A DNA stretch of 64,000 bases, taken from NCBI RefSeq assembly GCF_024459955.1, contig NZ_JANFXK010000001.1:124001-188000 (forward strand). The letters are read 5' to 3'. Below are positions 32,868 to 41,777 of the stretch, in pieces; position 1 is the first letter of the stretch; every line of letters begins with the position of its first letter. Position numbers and translations under genes: made by a program. Under the pieces are notes generated by a model. The model ran no database searches, had not been told where the DNA came from, and saw only the letters and a list, made by a program, of their open reading frames with translations. This stretch comes from Anaerovorax odorimutans. GTDB taxonomy: Bacteria; Bacillota; Clostridia; Peptostreptococcales; Anaerovoracaceae.

Positions 32868-34217
32868 CTACCACATTCCTGTTATGCTTGAAATGCTGTT
32901 GCTGATTTTCTCCACCGTCTCGGTCGGCTTGTAGTCCTTCTGGCCAAAGAATTCCTCATGAAGCTGAATGACGTTGCTCTTGAGCGTTACCGGCGGCCCG
33001 TAGTATATGTTGTTATGCATCCAGTCTGCCGATTTATACGGCCAGTTTTTGCTGTCCGTAATATTGTAGGAGTTGATCTCCAGGATCATTTCCATCATCT
33101 GATTGGTGGACATATTGGTTTTGATCGTCGGCAGGATTTTGTCAGCAATCTTGTTCAGCTGGCTCAGGCTCAGCGTCTTGGCTTTTTCGAAGGCCGCAGA
33201 AAGTACAATTTTCATACGCTCGTTTCTCCGGTGGTCGCCTTCCGCGGAGTCCTTTCGGATTCTGGCATAGGTTACGGCCTGATTTCCGTTGAGCGTCTGC
33301 ATACCGGCTTTCTTGATCTTTTTCTTCGATCCGCCGATATTCTTCTGCGTATCCTTAATATACTTATTCATTTCTTTGATCTCTGATTCCTGGATTTCGA
33401 TATCAAGGCCGCCCAGCTCGTCCACCGTATCGGCCACCGACTTCCAGTTAACCACCACGGCCTCTTCACAGTTCAGGTCCAGATTGCGGTTGATGGTCTG
33501 CAGCGTCTGGGCCGCTTTGCCGTAGAAATAGGCGTGGGTCATTTTATCCAGACCGAAGTTGTCCCCCAGGCTCACGTAGGTATCCCGATAGAGGGAGACC
33601 AGCTTAACTTCGTTGGTTTTTTCGTTGATGCTGGCGATGATCATCGCATCGCTCCTTGTATTAGAATCATCGTCCATATCGCGGGCATCTATACCCAGAA
33701 GGGCGATATTTCGGTAATTTTTCAGCTCCTTGGCTACCCGGTCGTCTATACCCAGGGCTTCCCTGTTAACCTGGACTTTCGCCACCTTGTCCAGCTTCGT
33801 GTGAACAACCGTGAGTCCTGCGCCGATGACGCCTCCCAGGGCCACTACCATGACTAAAACAACGATGACCGCGATTGCCAGCGGTTTATTGCTCTTCTTT
33901 TTTTTCTTCTTAACGGGCGTTTCGCCGCCGGCTTTGGCCTGACGCTTTTCCTCTTTTTCCCGTTCCTTTTGTTCCCTTTTTTCCTGCTTTTCCCGGTCCC
34001 GCCGCTCTTTGGGGGTTTCTTCCTCCGGGAGGTCATCTTCAGAAAGCGCTTCAGAAGGCTCTCCTTTCTCTCCCAGGACGCTGGCCACCGACACTTCCTC
34101 CGGAATCTCTTCCGGTATTTCTTCGTCGTCCAGCAGGCTCCCCAGCAGATCCTCTATATTTTCAAATTCGCTATCCTTATTTTTTTTATCATTGTTGAAC
34201 TGATTCTCAGAGCCCAT
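32868..34217 (-). CDS. LytR-CpsA-Psr (LCP) family ligase
   Basis: A 449-residue membrane protein. An acidic then highly basic cytoplasmic tail (1-112) precedes one helix (PLAIAVIVVLVMVVALGGVIGAGL) and the LCP domain: IALLGIDARD, RSDAMIIASI, KLVSLYRDTYV, LNGNQAVTYARIRKDS, RRNERM, the Arg/Asp residues that bind polyprenyl-pyrophosphate. LCP enzymes attach wall teichoic acid or other polymers to peptidoglycan. The long charged cytoplasmic tail is more than usual. It has its own promoter at 34331-34359 and is a paralog of the next upstream gene. Confidence 0.93.
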   Translation of the reverse strand: MGSENQFNNDKKNKDSEFENIEDLLGSLLDDEEIPEEIPEEVSVASVLGEKGEPSEALSEDDLPEEETPKERRDREKQEKREQKEREKEEKRQAKAGGETPVKKKKKKSNKPLAIAVIVVLVMVVALGGVIGAGLTVVHTKLDKVAKVQVNREALGIDDRVAKELKNYRNIALLGIDARDMDDDSNTRSDAMIIASINEKTNEVKLVSLYRDTYVSLGDNFGLDKMTHAYFYGKAAQTLQTINRNLDLNCEEAVVVNWKSVADTVDELGGLDIEIQESEIKEMNKYIKDTQKNIGGSKKKIKKAGMQTLNGNQAVTYARIRKDSAEGDHRRNERMKIVLSAAFEKAKTLSLSQLNKIADKILPTIKTNMSTNQMMEMILEINSYNITDSKNWPYKSADWMHNNIYYGPPVTLKSNVIQLHEEFFGQKDYKPTETVEKISNSISSITGMW

Positions 34218-34330
34218 TTCGGATTTCTCCTTTCTGTCTCTTACCCTCAGGTGTTTTCAGACATTCCTAGTTCCTGTAACGTATATTCTTTGCTGCATGC
34301 GGGAGGTTTTCCCGCATAAATAACGTTCCT

Positions 34331-34359
34331 ATTATACCAATATTGCCCCTAAAATGCAA
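34331..34359 (-). promoter_or_regulatory. Promoter of the downstream LCP gene
   Basis: -35 TTGCAT (34354-34359), 17 bp, -10 TATAAT (34331-34336). The leader of about 110 bases contains a GCGGGA/TCCCGC hairpin (34299-34319). Confidence 0.75.
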
Positions 34360-34395
34360 CAAAAAGCGGCTTTTTAAGACATTCTTCACAAAATA

Positions 34396-34442
34396 GAAAA
34401 GGATACCCGCCGGAACTTGTCCGAAATCCAGGTATCCAATTT
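34396..34442 (-). terminator. Terminator after the upstream LCP gene
   Basis: GGATACC/GGTATCC stem (34401-34407 with 34431-34437) enclosing a second partly paired region, followed on the minus strand by TTTTCTATTTT. Confidence 0.7.
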
Positions 34443-34455
34443 TTTTCTTTATCTT

Positions 34456-35817
34456 TTAATACAGTCCCGTGCGTCTGGAAATCTCTTTACTGATATCCTG
34501 TACAGTCTGTGTCGGCTCGTAGCCGGGCTGTCCAAAATACTTTTCATGCAGCTCCACGACGTTGCGTTTCAGGGTGACCGGAGGTCCGACCCAGGCACCG
34601 TTATAGTTGGTCCAGCTGCCCGTTTCAAACGGCCATCCTGCATTATCGGTCATATCGTACCGCAGGAACGCCAGCATCACCTTCATCATGCTGTTGGTAT
34701 CCATGTTGGTTTTGATCTGGGGCATTACCTGATCGGCAATCTGTTTCAGCTTCAGCGGATTGGTTTTCTTGGCCTTATCTACCGCAGCCGATACGACAAT
34801 TTTCATTCTCTCATTTCTCCGGTAGTCGCCGTCTGCCGCGTCCTTTCGGATTCGTGCATAGGTTACGGCCTGATTTCCGTTGAGAGTCTGTGTTCCGGCC
34901 TTTTTGATCTTTTCCTTGGAGCCGCCGATGTTTTTCTGGGTATCCTTGATGTATTTATTCATCTCTTTAATCTCGGACTTTTTGATATCGACCTCGATTC
35001 CGCCCAGTCCGTCGATGGCATCAGCGACAGCTTTCCAGTTGACGATGACCGCTTCTCTGATATTCATGTCCATATTCTCGTTCAGACTGTGGAGCGTTCC
35101 TGTAGTCCCGGCGTAGGCGTGGACATTTGTGATTTTGTCATACCCATATTTTTTATTGACATGCAGATAAGTGTCTCTGTAAACAGATATCTGACGAATC
35201 GCTTTGTTGTTTTTATCAATGCTGAGTATGATGATGGCATCGGTTCTGCAAGTCTTATAGTCGTTCATATCTCTGGCATCTACGCCCAGCAGGGCAATAT
35301 TCTGATAGTCCTTCAGGTCTCGTTCTGCCTGGGGAGCGATTCCCAGATTGGCCTGATCGATTTCTTCCGTTCCTACTTTTCCCATCAGGCCCATTACAAA
35401 GAGAACTCCTGCGGCAGCAGCCGCGATCAGCAGTAAAAGCACGATGAGGATGATCCGTCTGACCGCCCTTCCTTTCCGCTTTTTCTTCTTGACCGCTTGT
35501 TTTTGCTCTTGCTTCCTTTGTTTTTTCTTTTCACTTCGCGAAGGCTTTGGTTCTTCGAAAACACTGCGATTTTCTGCTTGTCGTCTCTGCTTTTTTCTCG
35601 AATAGGTTTTCACATCGTCCTCAGGCTCACGGTGCGAGCTGGGGTTTTCCCTCAAGGCCAGGTATTCCCGGTAAGCTTCTTCTCTCTGTCTTCGCTTTTT
35701 TTCTTCTTCCTTTTCCCTGTTGCGGCTCTGAAAAAGCTGCTGTGTCTCTTCCCATCCGTCGTAGGACTGAGTATCTCTGCTGCTGTCTCTTCTGCCGCTG
35801 TACTTATCTGATCTCAT
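34456..35817 (-). CDS. LytR-CpsA-Psr (LCP) family ligase, second copy
   Basis: A 453-residue paralog of the previous protein: a 130-residue Arg/Glu/Lys-rich cytoplasmic tail, one membrane helix (RRIILIVLLLLIAAAAAGVLF), and the LCP domain with IALLGVDARD, RQISVYRDTYL and LNGNQAVTYARIRKDA. The strip EIKEMNKYIKDTQKNIGGSK is identical in both. The start at 35817 follows GAAGGAG; a reading 20 codons longer is open but lacks a site. Having two LCP enzymes side by side suggests two polymer substrates or overlapping duty. Confidence 0.92.
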   Translation of the reverse strand: MRSDKYSGRRDSSRDTQSYDGWEETQQLFQSRNREKEEEKKRRQREEAYREYLALRENPSSHREPEDDVKTYSRKKQRRQAENRSVFEEPKPSRSEKKKQRKQEQKQAVKKKKRKGRAVRRIILIVLLLLIAAAAAGVLFVMGLMGKVGTEEIDQANLGIAPQAERDLKDYQNIALLGVDARDMNDYKTCRTDAIIILSIDKNNKAIRQISVYRDTYLHVNKKYGYDKITNVHAYAGTTGTLHSLNENMDMNIREAVIVNWKAVADAIDGLGGIEVDIKKSEIKEMNKYIKDTQKNIGGSKEKIKKAGTQTLNGNQAVTYARIRKDAADGDYRRNERMKIVVSAAVDKAKKTNPLKLKQIADQVMPQIKTNMDTNSMMKVMLAFLRYDMTDNAGWPFETGSWTNYNGAWVGPPVTLKRNVVELHEKYFGQPGYEPTQTVQDISKEISRRTGLY

Positions 35818-35930
35818 AGGGTTTTCTCCTTCTTCGTATAGCGGATTCATTATAGCAGTAAACAGCTTTGAAGGCAAGAAATGCCGAAAAAATTTAGAAA
35901 TCGTAAGGGAAAATTAAGGGCCCTGCCTCG

Positions 35931-37913
35931 TTACATTCGCTTTGCTTTTACGGCTGAATAAGCGCTATAAATATATTTTCCATGTATTCGTTTGTAGGCA
36001 CGGATCTTGTAACGATACTTCACACCTTCCCTGAGATCTTTGTTCACAAACTTCCGGCTGCCTGCGTTTCTTTTTTTAATCATCCTCCATCTGCCCGAAG
36101 AATTCCTGCTCCTGTATATCTTATAGCCGCTGATTCCGGATATTTTTGTCCACTTCAGGGTGATCGACGATGCGTTTTTCTTGAGGGTCAGCACCGGCCT
36201 CGCCGGTCTTGCCGCAGCCGTTTTAACTTTAGACGGTTCTCCGTAATACCGTTTCCCGCCAACCTTTCGGTATGAGCATATCTTGTAATAGTATTTCTGG
36301 CCCGGTTTTAATCCGGTGTTTTTCCAGGAAACAGATTTTCTGGAAACGGATTTAACCTGTCTATAGGTATCGTTCTTCCCTGCTTTCCGGTAAACCACAT
36401 AGCCATCGGCGCTTTTCACTTTCTTCCAGGAAAGCTTAATCGTTTTATAATTGATGGTTTTGCAGTTGAAAGCCGAAACCCTTCCCGATCCCCTGGCCTT
36501 TGCCGTGGCCAAAGGGCTGAAATCACTGACGATCTTTTTGCCATCCTCCGTAGTTCCATAGGCTTTTACTTTATAGAAATAACCTTTGTTAAAAGAACAG
36601 TCTCCATCACGATAGGAGCGCTGATTCCCTTTATCGACCCTTTTTATTTTTTTATAAGTCCCGTTTTCCTTTGTCGCACGGTAGATCCAGTACCCGTTTG
36701 CCCGGGGTACTGGGTCCCATGAAATCTCAATGGAGTGACGGCCTGCCGACTGTGCTTTTGCCGCTGGCTGCGGCAAGGTCTGCACAAGCCTCCCGTCAGC
36801 TCTGCCTGCTGCCGCGGCTACGGCCCGGTATGCGTTGACATTGCCATGACCGGTATAAATATCATATCCTTTTGTATGTAGATCCGTAGCAGTCGAACAG
36901 AGAATATCTTTTACTTCCCAGGCTTTTAAGCCCGGGTTCACATACAGCATAAGAGCCGCGACGCCTGCTACGGAAGGCGCTGCGTAGGAAGTTCCTGAGC
37001 CCAGCACATAGGACCCGCCAAGAGTCGTTGTGTATACACCGGTCCCTGGTGCGGAAAGATCCTTTTTCCTGCCGTAGTTGGAACGGGGAGCTTTGCAGTT
37101 TCGGCTCCAGGCATTGGTGTACCTCTGCGTATTGATGACGCTGATTGTCGCGTCGAAGTCCGAGGGATACCAGGTCTTTTCATTATTGTGATTGCCGGCG
37201 GAACAGACAACCACCACATTCTTTTTATAGACTGCGTCGTTGATGGCCTTTTCCAGGGCCTTATCATTATGGGGGTTTCCCAAAATGTCCGTTGATCCCG
37301 GAGCATGGCCCAGGCACATATTAATAACCCGTGCGCCATGTTCACAGGCATAGTTCAATCCCTTTATAATATCTTCCGTTGTGGCATTGCTCTGTGCCGT
37401 GTAGCTGTTGTCGCGAAACACGTTGATGCCCATTAACGAGATCAAGTCATTGTCGTTTCCCGCAGCTACCCCGTCAATCCCTTTGTGATTGCGGGAAGTG
37501 GCCGCGATGACTCCGGCCGTTTTCGTTCCATGGGAAAAACTGGGCTTGTCGTATACTGCGTATGGCGCGGATACCCCGGCCACCGCGACACAATTCTCTA
37601 CATCCACATTGCCCTGCAGATCCGGATGGTTATAATCAATTCCTGTATCCAGTGTCGCCACAGAAATTTTATCGCTCTCCTGCCTCTGCTGCTTTGGCTT
37701 AAGTTCATCGATCAGGTCCCAGGCTTCCGGTACGTCCATATAATCCAGATTCCAGAGAGTCCCTTTCAGTTCATTATTTCTCGAAAGACGCTGTAAATCG
37801 GATGAGGTTTCTGCGCTGCTGACTTCAATCCCCGGCCATCCCAGTACAAACGTCATGATGAAAACCGTAACAAGACAGATTGCGCCTCTTGTTGTAAATT
37901 TTCTCTTCTTCAT
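35931..37913 (-). CDS. Secreted subtilase (S8) with three Fn3-like modules, no propeptide
   Basis: A 660-residue exported serine protease. Signal peptide about 1-34; the catalytic domain begins almost directly, with Asp89 (LDTGID), His128 (SHGTKTAG), oxyanion Asn241 (SAGNHN) and Ser309 (GSGTSYAAP). The I9-type propeptide needed by most subtilases for folding is missing: only some 20 residues lie between signal and domain. The last 275 residues form three Fn3-like modules (about 385-475, 478-570, 575-660) with G-Y-x-I/V-Y-R and Y-Y-Y-K-I/V motifs, very Lys/Arg rich and probably wall-binding. A paralog with a propeptide lies at 43292-45595. Confidence 0.92.
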   Translation of the reverse strand: MKKRKFTTRGAICLVTVFIMTFVLGWPGIEVSSAETSSDLQRLSRNNELKGTLWNLDYMDVPEAWDLIDELKPKQQRQESDKISVATLDTGIDYNHPDLQGNVDVENCVAVAGVSAPYAVYDKPSFSHGTKTAGVIAATSRNHKGIDGVAAGNDNDLISLMGINVFRDNSYTAQSNATTEDIIKGLNYACEHGARVINMCLGHAPGSTDILGNPHNDKALEKAINDAVYKKNVVVVCSAGNHNNEKTWYPSDFDATISVINTQRYTNAWSRNCKAPRSNYGRKKDLSAPGTGVYTTTLGGSYVLGSGTSYAAPSVAGVAALMLYVNPGLKAWEVKDILCSTATDLHTKGYDIYTGHGNVNAYRAVAAAAGRADGRLVQTLPQPAAKAQSAGRHSIEISWDPVPRANGYWIYRATKENGTYKKIKRVDKGNQRSYRDGDCSFNKGYFYKVKAYGTTEDGKKIVSDFSPLATAKARGSGRVSAFNCKTINYKTIKLSWKKVKSADGYVVYRKAGKNDTYRQVKSVSRKSVSWKNTGLKPGQKYYYKICSYRKVGGKRYYGEPSKVKTAAARPARPVLTLKKNASSITLKWTKISGISGYKIYRSRNSSGRWRMIKKRNAGSRKFVNKDLREGVKYRYKIRAYKRIHGKYIYSAYSAVKAKRM

Positions 37914-37958
37914 GATCGCAGTTCCTTTCTTTTATCAAATATATCCACACTTATAAAT

Positions 37959-37987
37959 ATGGTACCACCTGCCACTCTGTCAGTCAA
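37959..37987 (-). promoter_or_regulatory. Promoter of the propeptide-less subtilase
   Basis: -35 TTGACT (37982-37987), 17 bp, -10 TACCAT (37959-37964). Confidence 0.5.
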
Positions 37988-38026
37988 GCTTATCGCGTAC
38001 AATGCGCCGCAGCCCGCGTTTACCCG

Positions 38027-38084
38027 CCAAAAGACAGGCCCAGCGCGGGATGCTGTCATCCTTTGCGCCGGGCCTGTCTTTTGG
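38027..38084 (-). terminator. Terminator of the ABC importer operon
   Basis: A 15-bp perfect stem CCAAAAGACAGGCCC (38027-38041) with 38070-38084, located just after the ATPase stop. Confidence 0.85.
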
Positions 38085-38095
38085 CTGTCTTTTAT

Positions 38096-38857
38096 TTAAT
38101 TTTCTTCATCCTCTTCCCATAGAGCATCGTTGAATTTCTTCCACATTTCTCCGTACCCTTCGGAGGCCGGCGTAACCGGCTTGGCGACGTTGTTTTCCAT
38201 ATCGATCTTAATTTTACCCTGCTTGGAGAGGAGCAGGATGCGGGTTCCCAGGACAAGGGCTTCCTGGATATTGTGGGTGATGAAGATCACGGTGGCGTTT
38301 TCTTTTTCCTTGATCCGCCACAATTCTTCCTGCAGCTTGTTTCGCGTCATGGCATCCAGGCTGGCAAAAGGTTCATCCATGAGGATGATCTTCGGGTTGA
38401 GGGCCAGTCCTTTGGCGATGGCCACTCTCTGCTTCATGCCTCCGCTGAGCTGGTGGGGATAAAAGTCTCCGTATTCCGATAGTCCCACCAGTTCCAGGTG
38501 CTCACGGGCAATCCGATCCAGCTCGGCTTTATCCGTTATACCATTGATTTTCAATGGGTACTGGATGTTTTTGCGGACCGTTTTCCATGGGAACAGCTGA
38601 TTGAAATCCTGAAAAACCATGATTCTGTCGATTCCCGGTTTTTCCACCTTCTTCCCGTCTACCTTGATCATCCCTTCATATTCCTCAAAGCCCGCGATGC
38701 ATCGGATCAAAGTCGTCTTTCCGCAGCCGGAAGGGCCTAATATACAGAGGAAGTCCCCTTCATTTACGGTAAGGTTCAGGTTTTTAAGAATGTCCTCTGA
38801 ATCCGGGGCATCGTGATAGTTCTTTGTCAGTCCCGATATCTCTAAAATTTTACTCAT
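38096..38857 (-). CDS. ABC importer ATP-binding protein (SsuB/TauB/NrtD type)
   Basis: A 253-residue ATPase: Walker A GPSGCGKTT, Q-loop VFQDFNQLFPW (the FQ-x-x-x-L-x-P-W form of this subfamily), signature LSGGMKQRVAIA, Walker B IILMDEPFASLD, H-loop ITHNI. The ATG at 38857 overlaps the permease stop (ATGA). Last gene of a LysR / substrate-binding protein / permease / ATPase series. Substrates in the family are nitrate, sulfonates, taurine or thiamine precursors. Confidence 0.93.
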   Translation of the reverse strand: MSKILEISGLTKNYHDAPDSEDILKNLNLTVNEGDFLCILGPSGCGKTTLIRCIAGFEEYEGMIKVDGKKVEKPGIDRIMVFQDFNQLFPWKTVRKNIQYPLKINGITDKAELDRIAREHLELVGLSEYGDFYPHQLSGGMKQRVAIAKGLALNPKIILMDEPFASLDAMTRNKLQEELWRIKEKENATVIFITHNIQEALVLGTRILLLSKQGKIKIDMENNVAKPVTPASEGYGEMWKKFNDALWEEDEEN

Positions 38858-39627
38858 CTGGCCATCCCCCATTTCTTTACCGTATTTCTTTCAATGGTGT
38901 GGAACAGACCGTATTCGATAATAATACCGATGATCATAATAACGATCAGGGCCGCGAATACGCCGGCAATGTCCACATTGGTCCGCTTCATAAAAATAAA
39001 CCAGCCGATTCCGGCGCCGGCGCCGGTCGTTCCAAAGATCATTTCAATACTGATCAGCGCACGCCAGGCCCTGGCCCAGCCTACCCGCATGCCGGACAGC
39101 ACATGGGTAAAGGCGGCCGGAAGATAAACCCCTTTAACGAGATTAAAGCCTCTGAGGCCGATATTTCTGCCTCCCTCTATGTAGATCTTTGACACGGAAT
39201 TGTATCCGTCCATGATGCTCCTGGACATCGGCCAGATGATGGAATGGACGACAATGAAGATCGTCGTTATTTCGCCGATTCCGAACCATACGATTGCCAG
39301 CGGCAGCAGGGCCACGCCCGGCAGCAGGTCGCAGACCGATACGATCAGATGATAGATCGCCTGAAAGGTCTTGCTAACTACCGCGATGCTGGAAAAGATG
39401 AACGCCAGTATGATTCCGATAGCCAGGCCCTTTAAGATCAGGGACATGGAATACATGGTGTATGTCATCAAACTGTCTTCTCTAAAGCCGTCAATAAAGC
39501 TTTGTCCAATATCCTTCAAAGAAGGAAAAACCAATTCGTTGAATGCCTGCATCTGGTAAACGATCTGCCATACCACCAGAAAACAGACAACAAATATAAT
39601 TTGAGTTCTAGCCTCTTTCATCCACAT
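38854..39627 (-). CDS. ABC importer permease (SsuC/TauC type)
   Basis: A 257-residue permease with six helices and the EAA loop in EGGRNIGLRGFNLVKGVYLPAA (about 150-172). The helix pattern and length are those of SsuC/TauC. Start ATG at 39627 after GAGAGGG; an ATG two codons on is equally possible. It sits 13 bp after the binding-protein gene. Confidence 0.92.
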   Translation of the reverse strand: MWMKEARTQIIFVVCFLVVWQIVYQMQAFNELVFPSLKDIGQSFIDGFREDSLMTYTMYSMSLILKGLAIGIILAFIFSSIAVVSKTFQAIYHLIVSVCDLLPGVALLPLAIVWFGIGEITTIFIVVHSIIWPMSRSIMDGYNSVSKIYIEGGRNIGLRGFNLVKGVYLPAAFTHVLSGMRVGWARAWRALISIEMIFGTTGAGAGIGWFIFMKRTNVDIAGVFAALIVIMIIGIIIEYGLFHTIERNTVKKWGMAR

Positions 39628-39640
39628 AACCCTCTCTTAA

Positions 39641-40615
39641 TTAATTTCCTTTAACATTGTCAAAAACCAAGTCGCTGATATCCTTCGGGCCGTCGTTTTC
39701 CAGGAAATCGTTTTCCGACATAAAGTTGGCAAAATCCATCAGGCCCTTTGTCTCTGTGGAATATACGCAGTCCTTATCCTTCAGCCATTTCTCCATAGTG
39801 GCCGCGTCTACGTTTTCCGCTTCACAGAGCATCTCAGCCGCTTCCTTGGTATTATTGTTCAGATAGTCAATAGCGTCTGCGAAAGCTTTCACTACAGCGT
39901 CGTAAAGCTCCGGGTTATCCTTCTGAAGAGAAGTGGATGCCACCGCTACGATAAAGGAATTCCCGCTGGGCCATACGGACTCCAGCGCATTGACCTCGGA
40001 AATACCCTTCTCCGCTGCTTCCTTGAAAACATATGGAGAGGTCGTCAACTGGCACTCTACGCTGCCTGAAAGCAGAGAGGACATGCCGTCCGGATGTGAC
40101 ATGGCTACGATATTGGTATCCAGAGCATGGGCATCTCCCAGCTGCTCCTTTGCCGCCATGGCCAGAACGATGTGCTGGAAGCTTCCGATATTGACAAGGG
40201 CAATTTTTTCATCCTTGATATCCTTTAAGGATTTAATGTTGGGATTGTTTGTCATGACCTTATGGGGCTGCGCCGACACATTGGAGCAGATTTTATACGG
40301 TACGCCGCTGGTGATTCCGGTAATAGCCGGTCCTACGCCTACTGCGCCCACATCAATGCTGCCCCCGGCAAAGCCCTCATTGATAGCGGAACCGGAGTTT
40401 AATACGGACCATTCGATTTCCACGCCATCGTAATACTTTTCGATCAGTTTTTGTTCCTTCATGACCTGAAGAGGCGCATAAGCCATTCCATACTGATACG
40501 CGATCGTAAGCTTATTGTCTTTCTTCGATCCCGAGTCTGAGCCTCCGCAGGCGGCAAGAGAAACAGTCAGGATCAGAGCCAAAATAATTGCAACTGTCTT
40601 TTTTAAATGTTTCAT
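39641..40615 (-). CDS. ABC importer substrate-binding lipoprotein (NMT1/SsuA-like)
   Basis: A 324-residue binding protein. Signal peptide with lipobox SLAAC, then the periplasmic-type fold with ITIAYQ-like start (LTIAYQYGMAYAPLQVMKEQKLIEKY described by its ends), VNIGSFQHIVLAMAAKE, and SYLPAA-like hinge regions seen in SsuA/TauA and NMT1 proteins. Substrate not predicted from sequence. It follows the LysR gene by 47 bp and its product delivers ligand to the permease encoded next. Confidence 0.9.
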   Translation of the reverse strand: MKHLKKTVAIILALILTVSLAACGGSDSGSKKDNKLTIAYQYGMAYAPLQVMKEQKLIEKYYDGVEIEWSVLNSGSAINEGFAGGSIDVGAVGVGPAITGITSGVPYKICSNVSAQPHKVMTNNPNIKSLKDIKDEKIALVNIGSFQHIVLAMAAKEQLGDAHALDTNIVAMSHPDGMSSLLSGSVECQLTTSPYVFKEAAEKGISEVNALESVWPSGNSFIVAVASTSLQKDNPELYDAVVKAFADAIDYLNNNTKEAAEMLCEAENVDAATMEKWLKDKDCVYSTETKGLMDFANFMSENDFLENDGPKDISDLVFDNVKGN

Positions 40616-40661
40616 GTTCTACTCCTTTTGGTTTGATATAATTCCGCGTTTATCAAAACGG

Positions 40662-41609
40662 TTACAAAGAATCTTTTAAAATTGAAATGAATTCTTTGCA
40701 GGCCCGCGATAAATATTTTTGTTTGGGATACGCAAGATAGATGTCCCTTTGACAAATGTCCGGGTCCGTCAGATAAAAAGCCGGATAGTCCCGGAAATGA
40801 CTGTTTTTAATCGTGCTTTCTGTCATCAGTGAAATTCCTGCTCCTGCCAGCGTAAAAGCGTAGCTGGTCATGGTCTGCTCCACCTCGATATGTCTCCTGG
40901 GATAAAACCCATGCCGCTCAAAGAGCTGCTTCATGATATTTCCGATATGCTGGTCATCTTTAAGGAGCACAAAGGACTCATCCTTGAAAACACGGAAATC
41001 CACGGTCCCAGGCGGCGCTGCCGAATCGCAGTCCTTTGACAGGATCTGTTCATACGGCACCCTCAGCTCCGCAAGCGATTCATTGATTGGCCACTCGGGC
41101 GGCACACAGATAAAGATCCGTTCGCTGAGAAAGGGTTCATAAAAGAACCGTTCGTCCTGCTTCCAGGGCGGTGAAATAAACAGGTCAATCTCATTATTCA
41201 AAGCTTTGTCAATGATCTCCGGCATTTTTCCGTCGATTACTTCGATATGGATTCCCGGATAGCGGCGGGAATACTCCGCCACTGCCGCCGGCAGGTAACT
41301 GACATTAAAAAAACTGGCTCCCCCAAGGACCAGATTTCCGGTAGCCAGATCTTCCAGATCTGAAATACGCTGTGAAAAGGCTTTATCAAGCTCCAGCGAC
41401 TGCTTTGCGTACTGCAGATAAATTTCTCCTGCGTCGGTCAGGGTCAAAGGCTTGTGCGATCGGTCAAAGATGGTGATCCCCAACTGCTCTTCAACCTTCC
41501 TGATATGCGCGCTCAAAGCCGGCTGTGAAATTCCCAGCTTCTCAGCGGCCTTGGATACGCTCCTGTACTGTGCTGCTACCAGTATATAACTGGATGGAAC
41601 AATATTCAT
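40662..41609 (-). CDS. LysR-family transcriptional regulator
   Basis: A 315-residue regulator. The HTH (YRSVSKAAEKLGISQPALSAHIRKVEEQLG, about residues 14-43) is classical; the effector domain follows from about residue 88. Start ATG at 41609 with GGAGAGG. It is read in the same direction as the importer genes and divergently from the AMP-forming ligase at 41778, so it may control either or both through the 168-bp intergenic region. Confidence 0.93.
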   Translation of the reverse strand: MNIVPSSYILVAAQYRSVSKAAEKLGISQPALSAHIRKVEEQLGITIFDRSHKPLTLTDAGEIYLQYAKQSLELDKAFSQRISDLEDLATGNLVLGGASFFNVSYLPAAVAEYSRRYPGIHIEVIDGKMPEIIDKALNNEIDLFISPPWKQDERFFYEPFLSERIFICVPPEWPINESLAELRVPYEQILSKDCDSAAPPGTVDFRVFKDESFVLLKDDQHIGNIMKQLFERHGFYPRRHIEVEQTMTSYAFTLAGAGISLMTESTIKNSHFRDYPAFYLTDPDICQRDIYLAYPKQKYLSRACKEFISILKDSL

Positions 41610-41710
41610 TTTACCTCTCCATAACTTTTTACTTATACACACATAAACACTTCTTTATACCGTCGCCTATTATATAGATACATTGTGAAAAAACGGTGAA
41701 GATTCCCGTA

Positions 41711-41744
41711 AATTCTTAAGAATTCTTAAAAAGTACGCTATAAT
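41711..41744 (+). promoter_or_regulatory. Promoter of the AMP-forming ligase with repeated palindrome
   Basis: AATTCTTAAG and AATTCTTAAA are tandem (41711-41730), forming the dyad TTCTTAAGAA, next to a -10 TATAAT (41739-41744) with a TTAAGA -35 at 17 bp (41716-41721). The dyad could be the LysR site; it does not clearly match T-N11-A. Confidence 0.5.
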
Positions 41745-41777
41745 GTACCTATATTTATTAGCATTAGGAGGATTTAA

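Noticed and set aside
33969-34319. Possible hydrophobic protein opposite the LCP tail
   Set aside because: Antisense to the Lys/Arg/Glu-rich tail, which always gives Phe/Leu/Ser-rich shadows.
40616-40661. Promoter between the LysR gene and the binding-protein gene
   Set aside because: No pair of boxes with normal spacing could be set; TTATAT lacks a -35 at 16-18 bp, so it is not listed as a feature.
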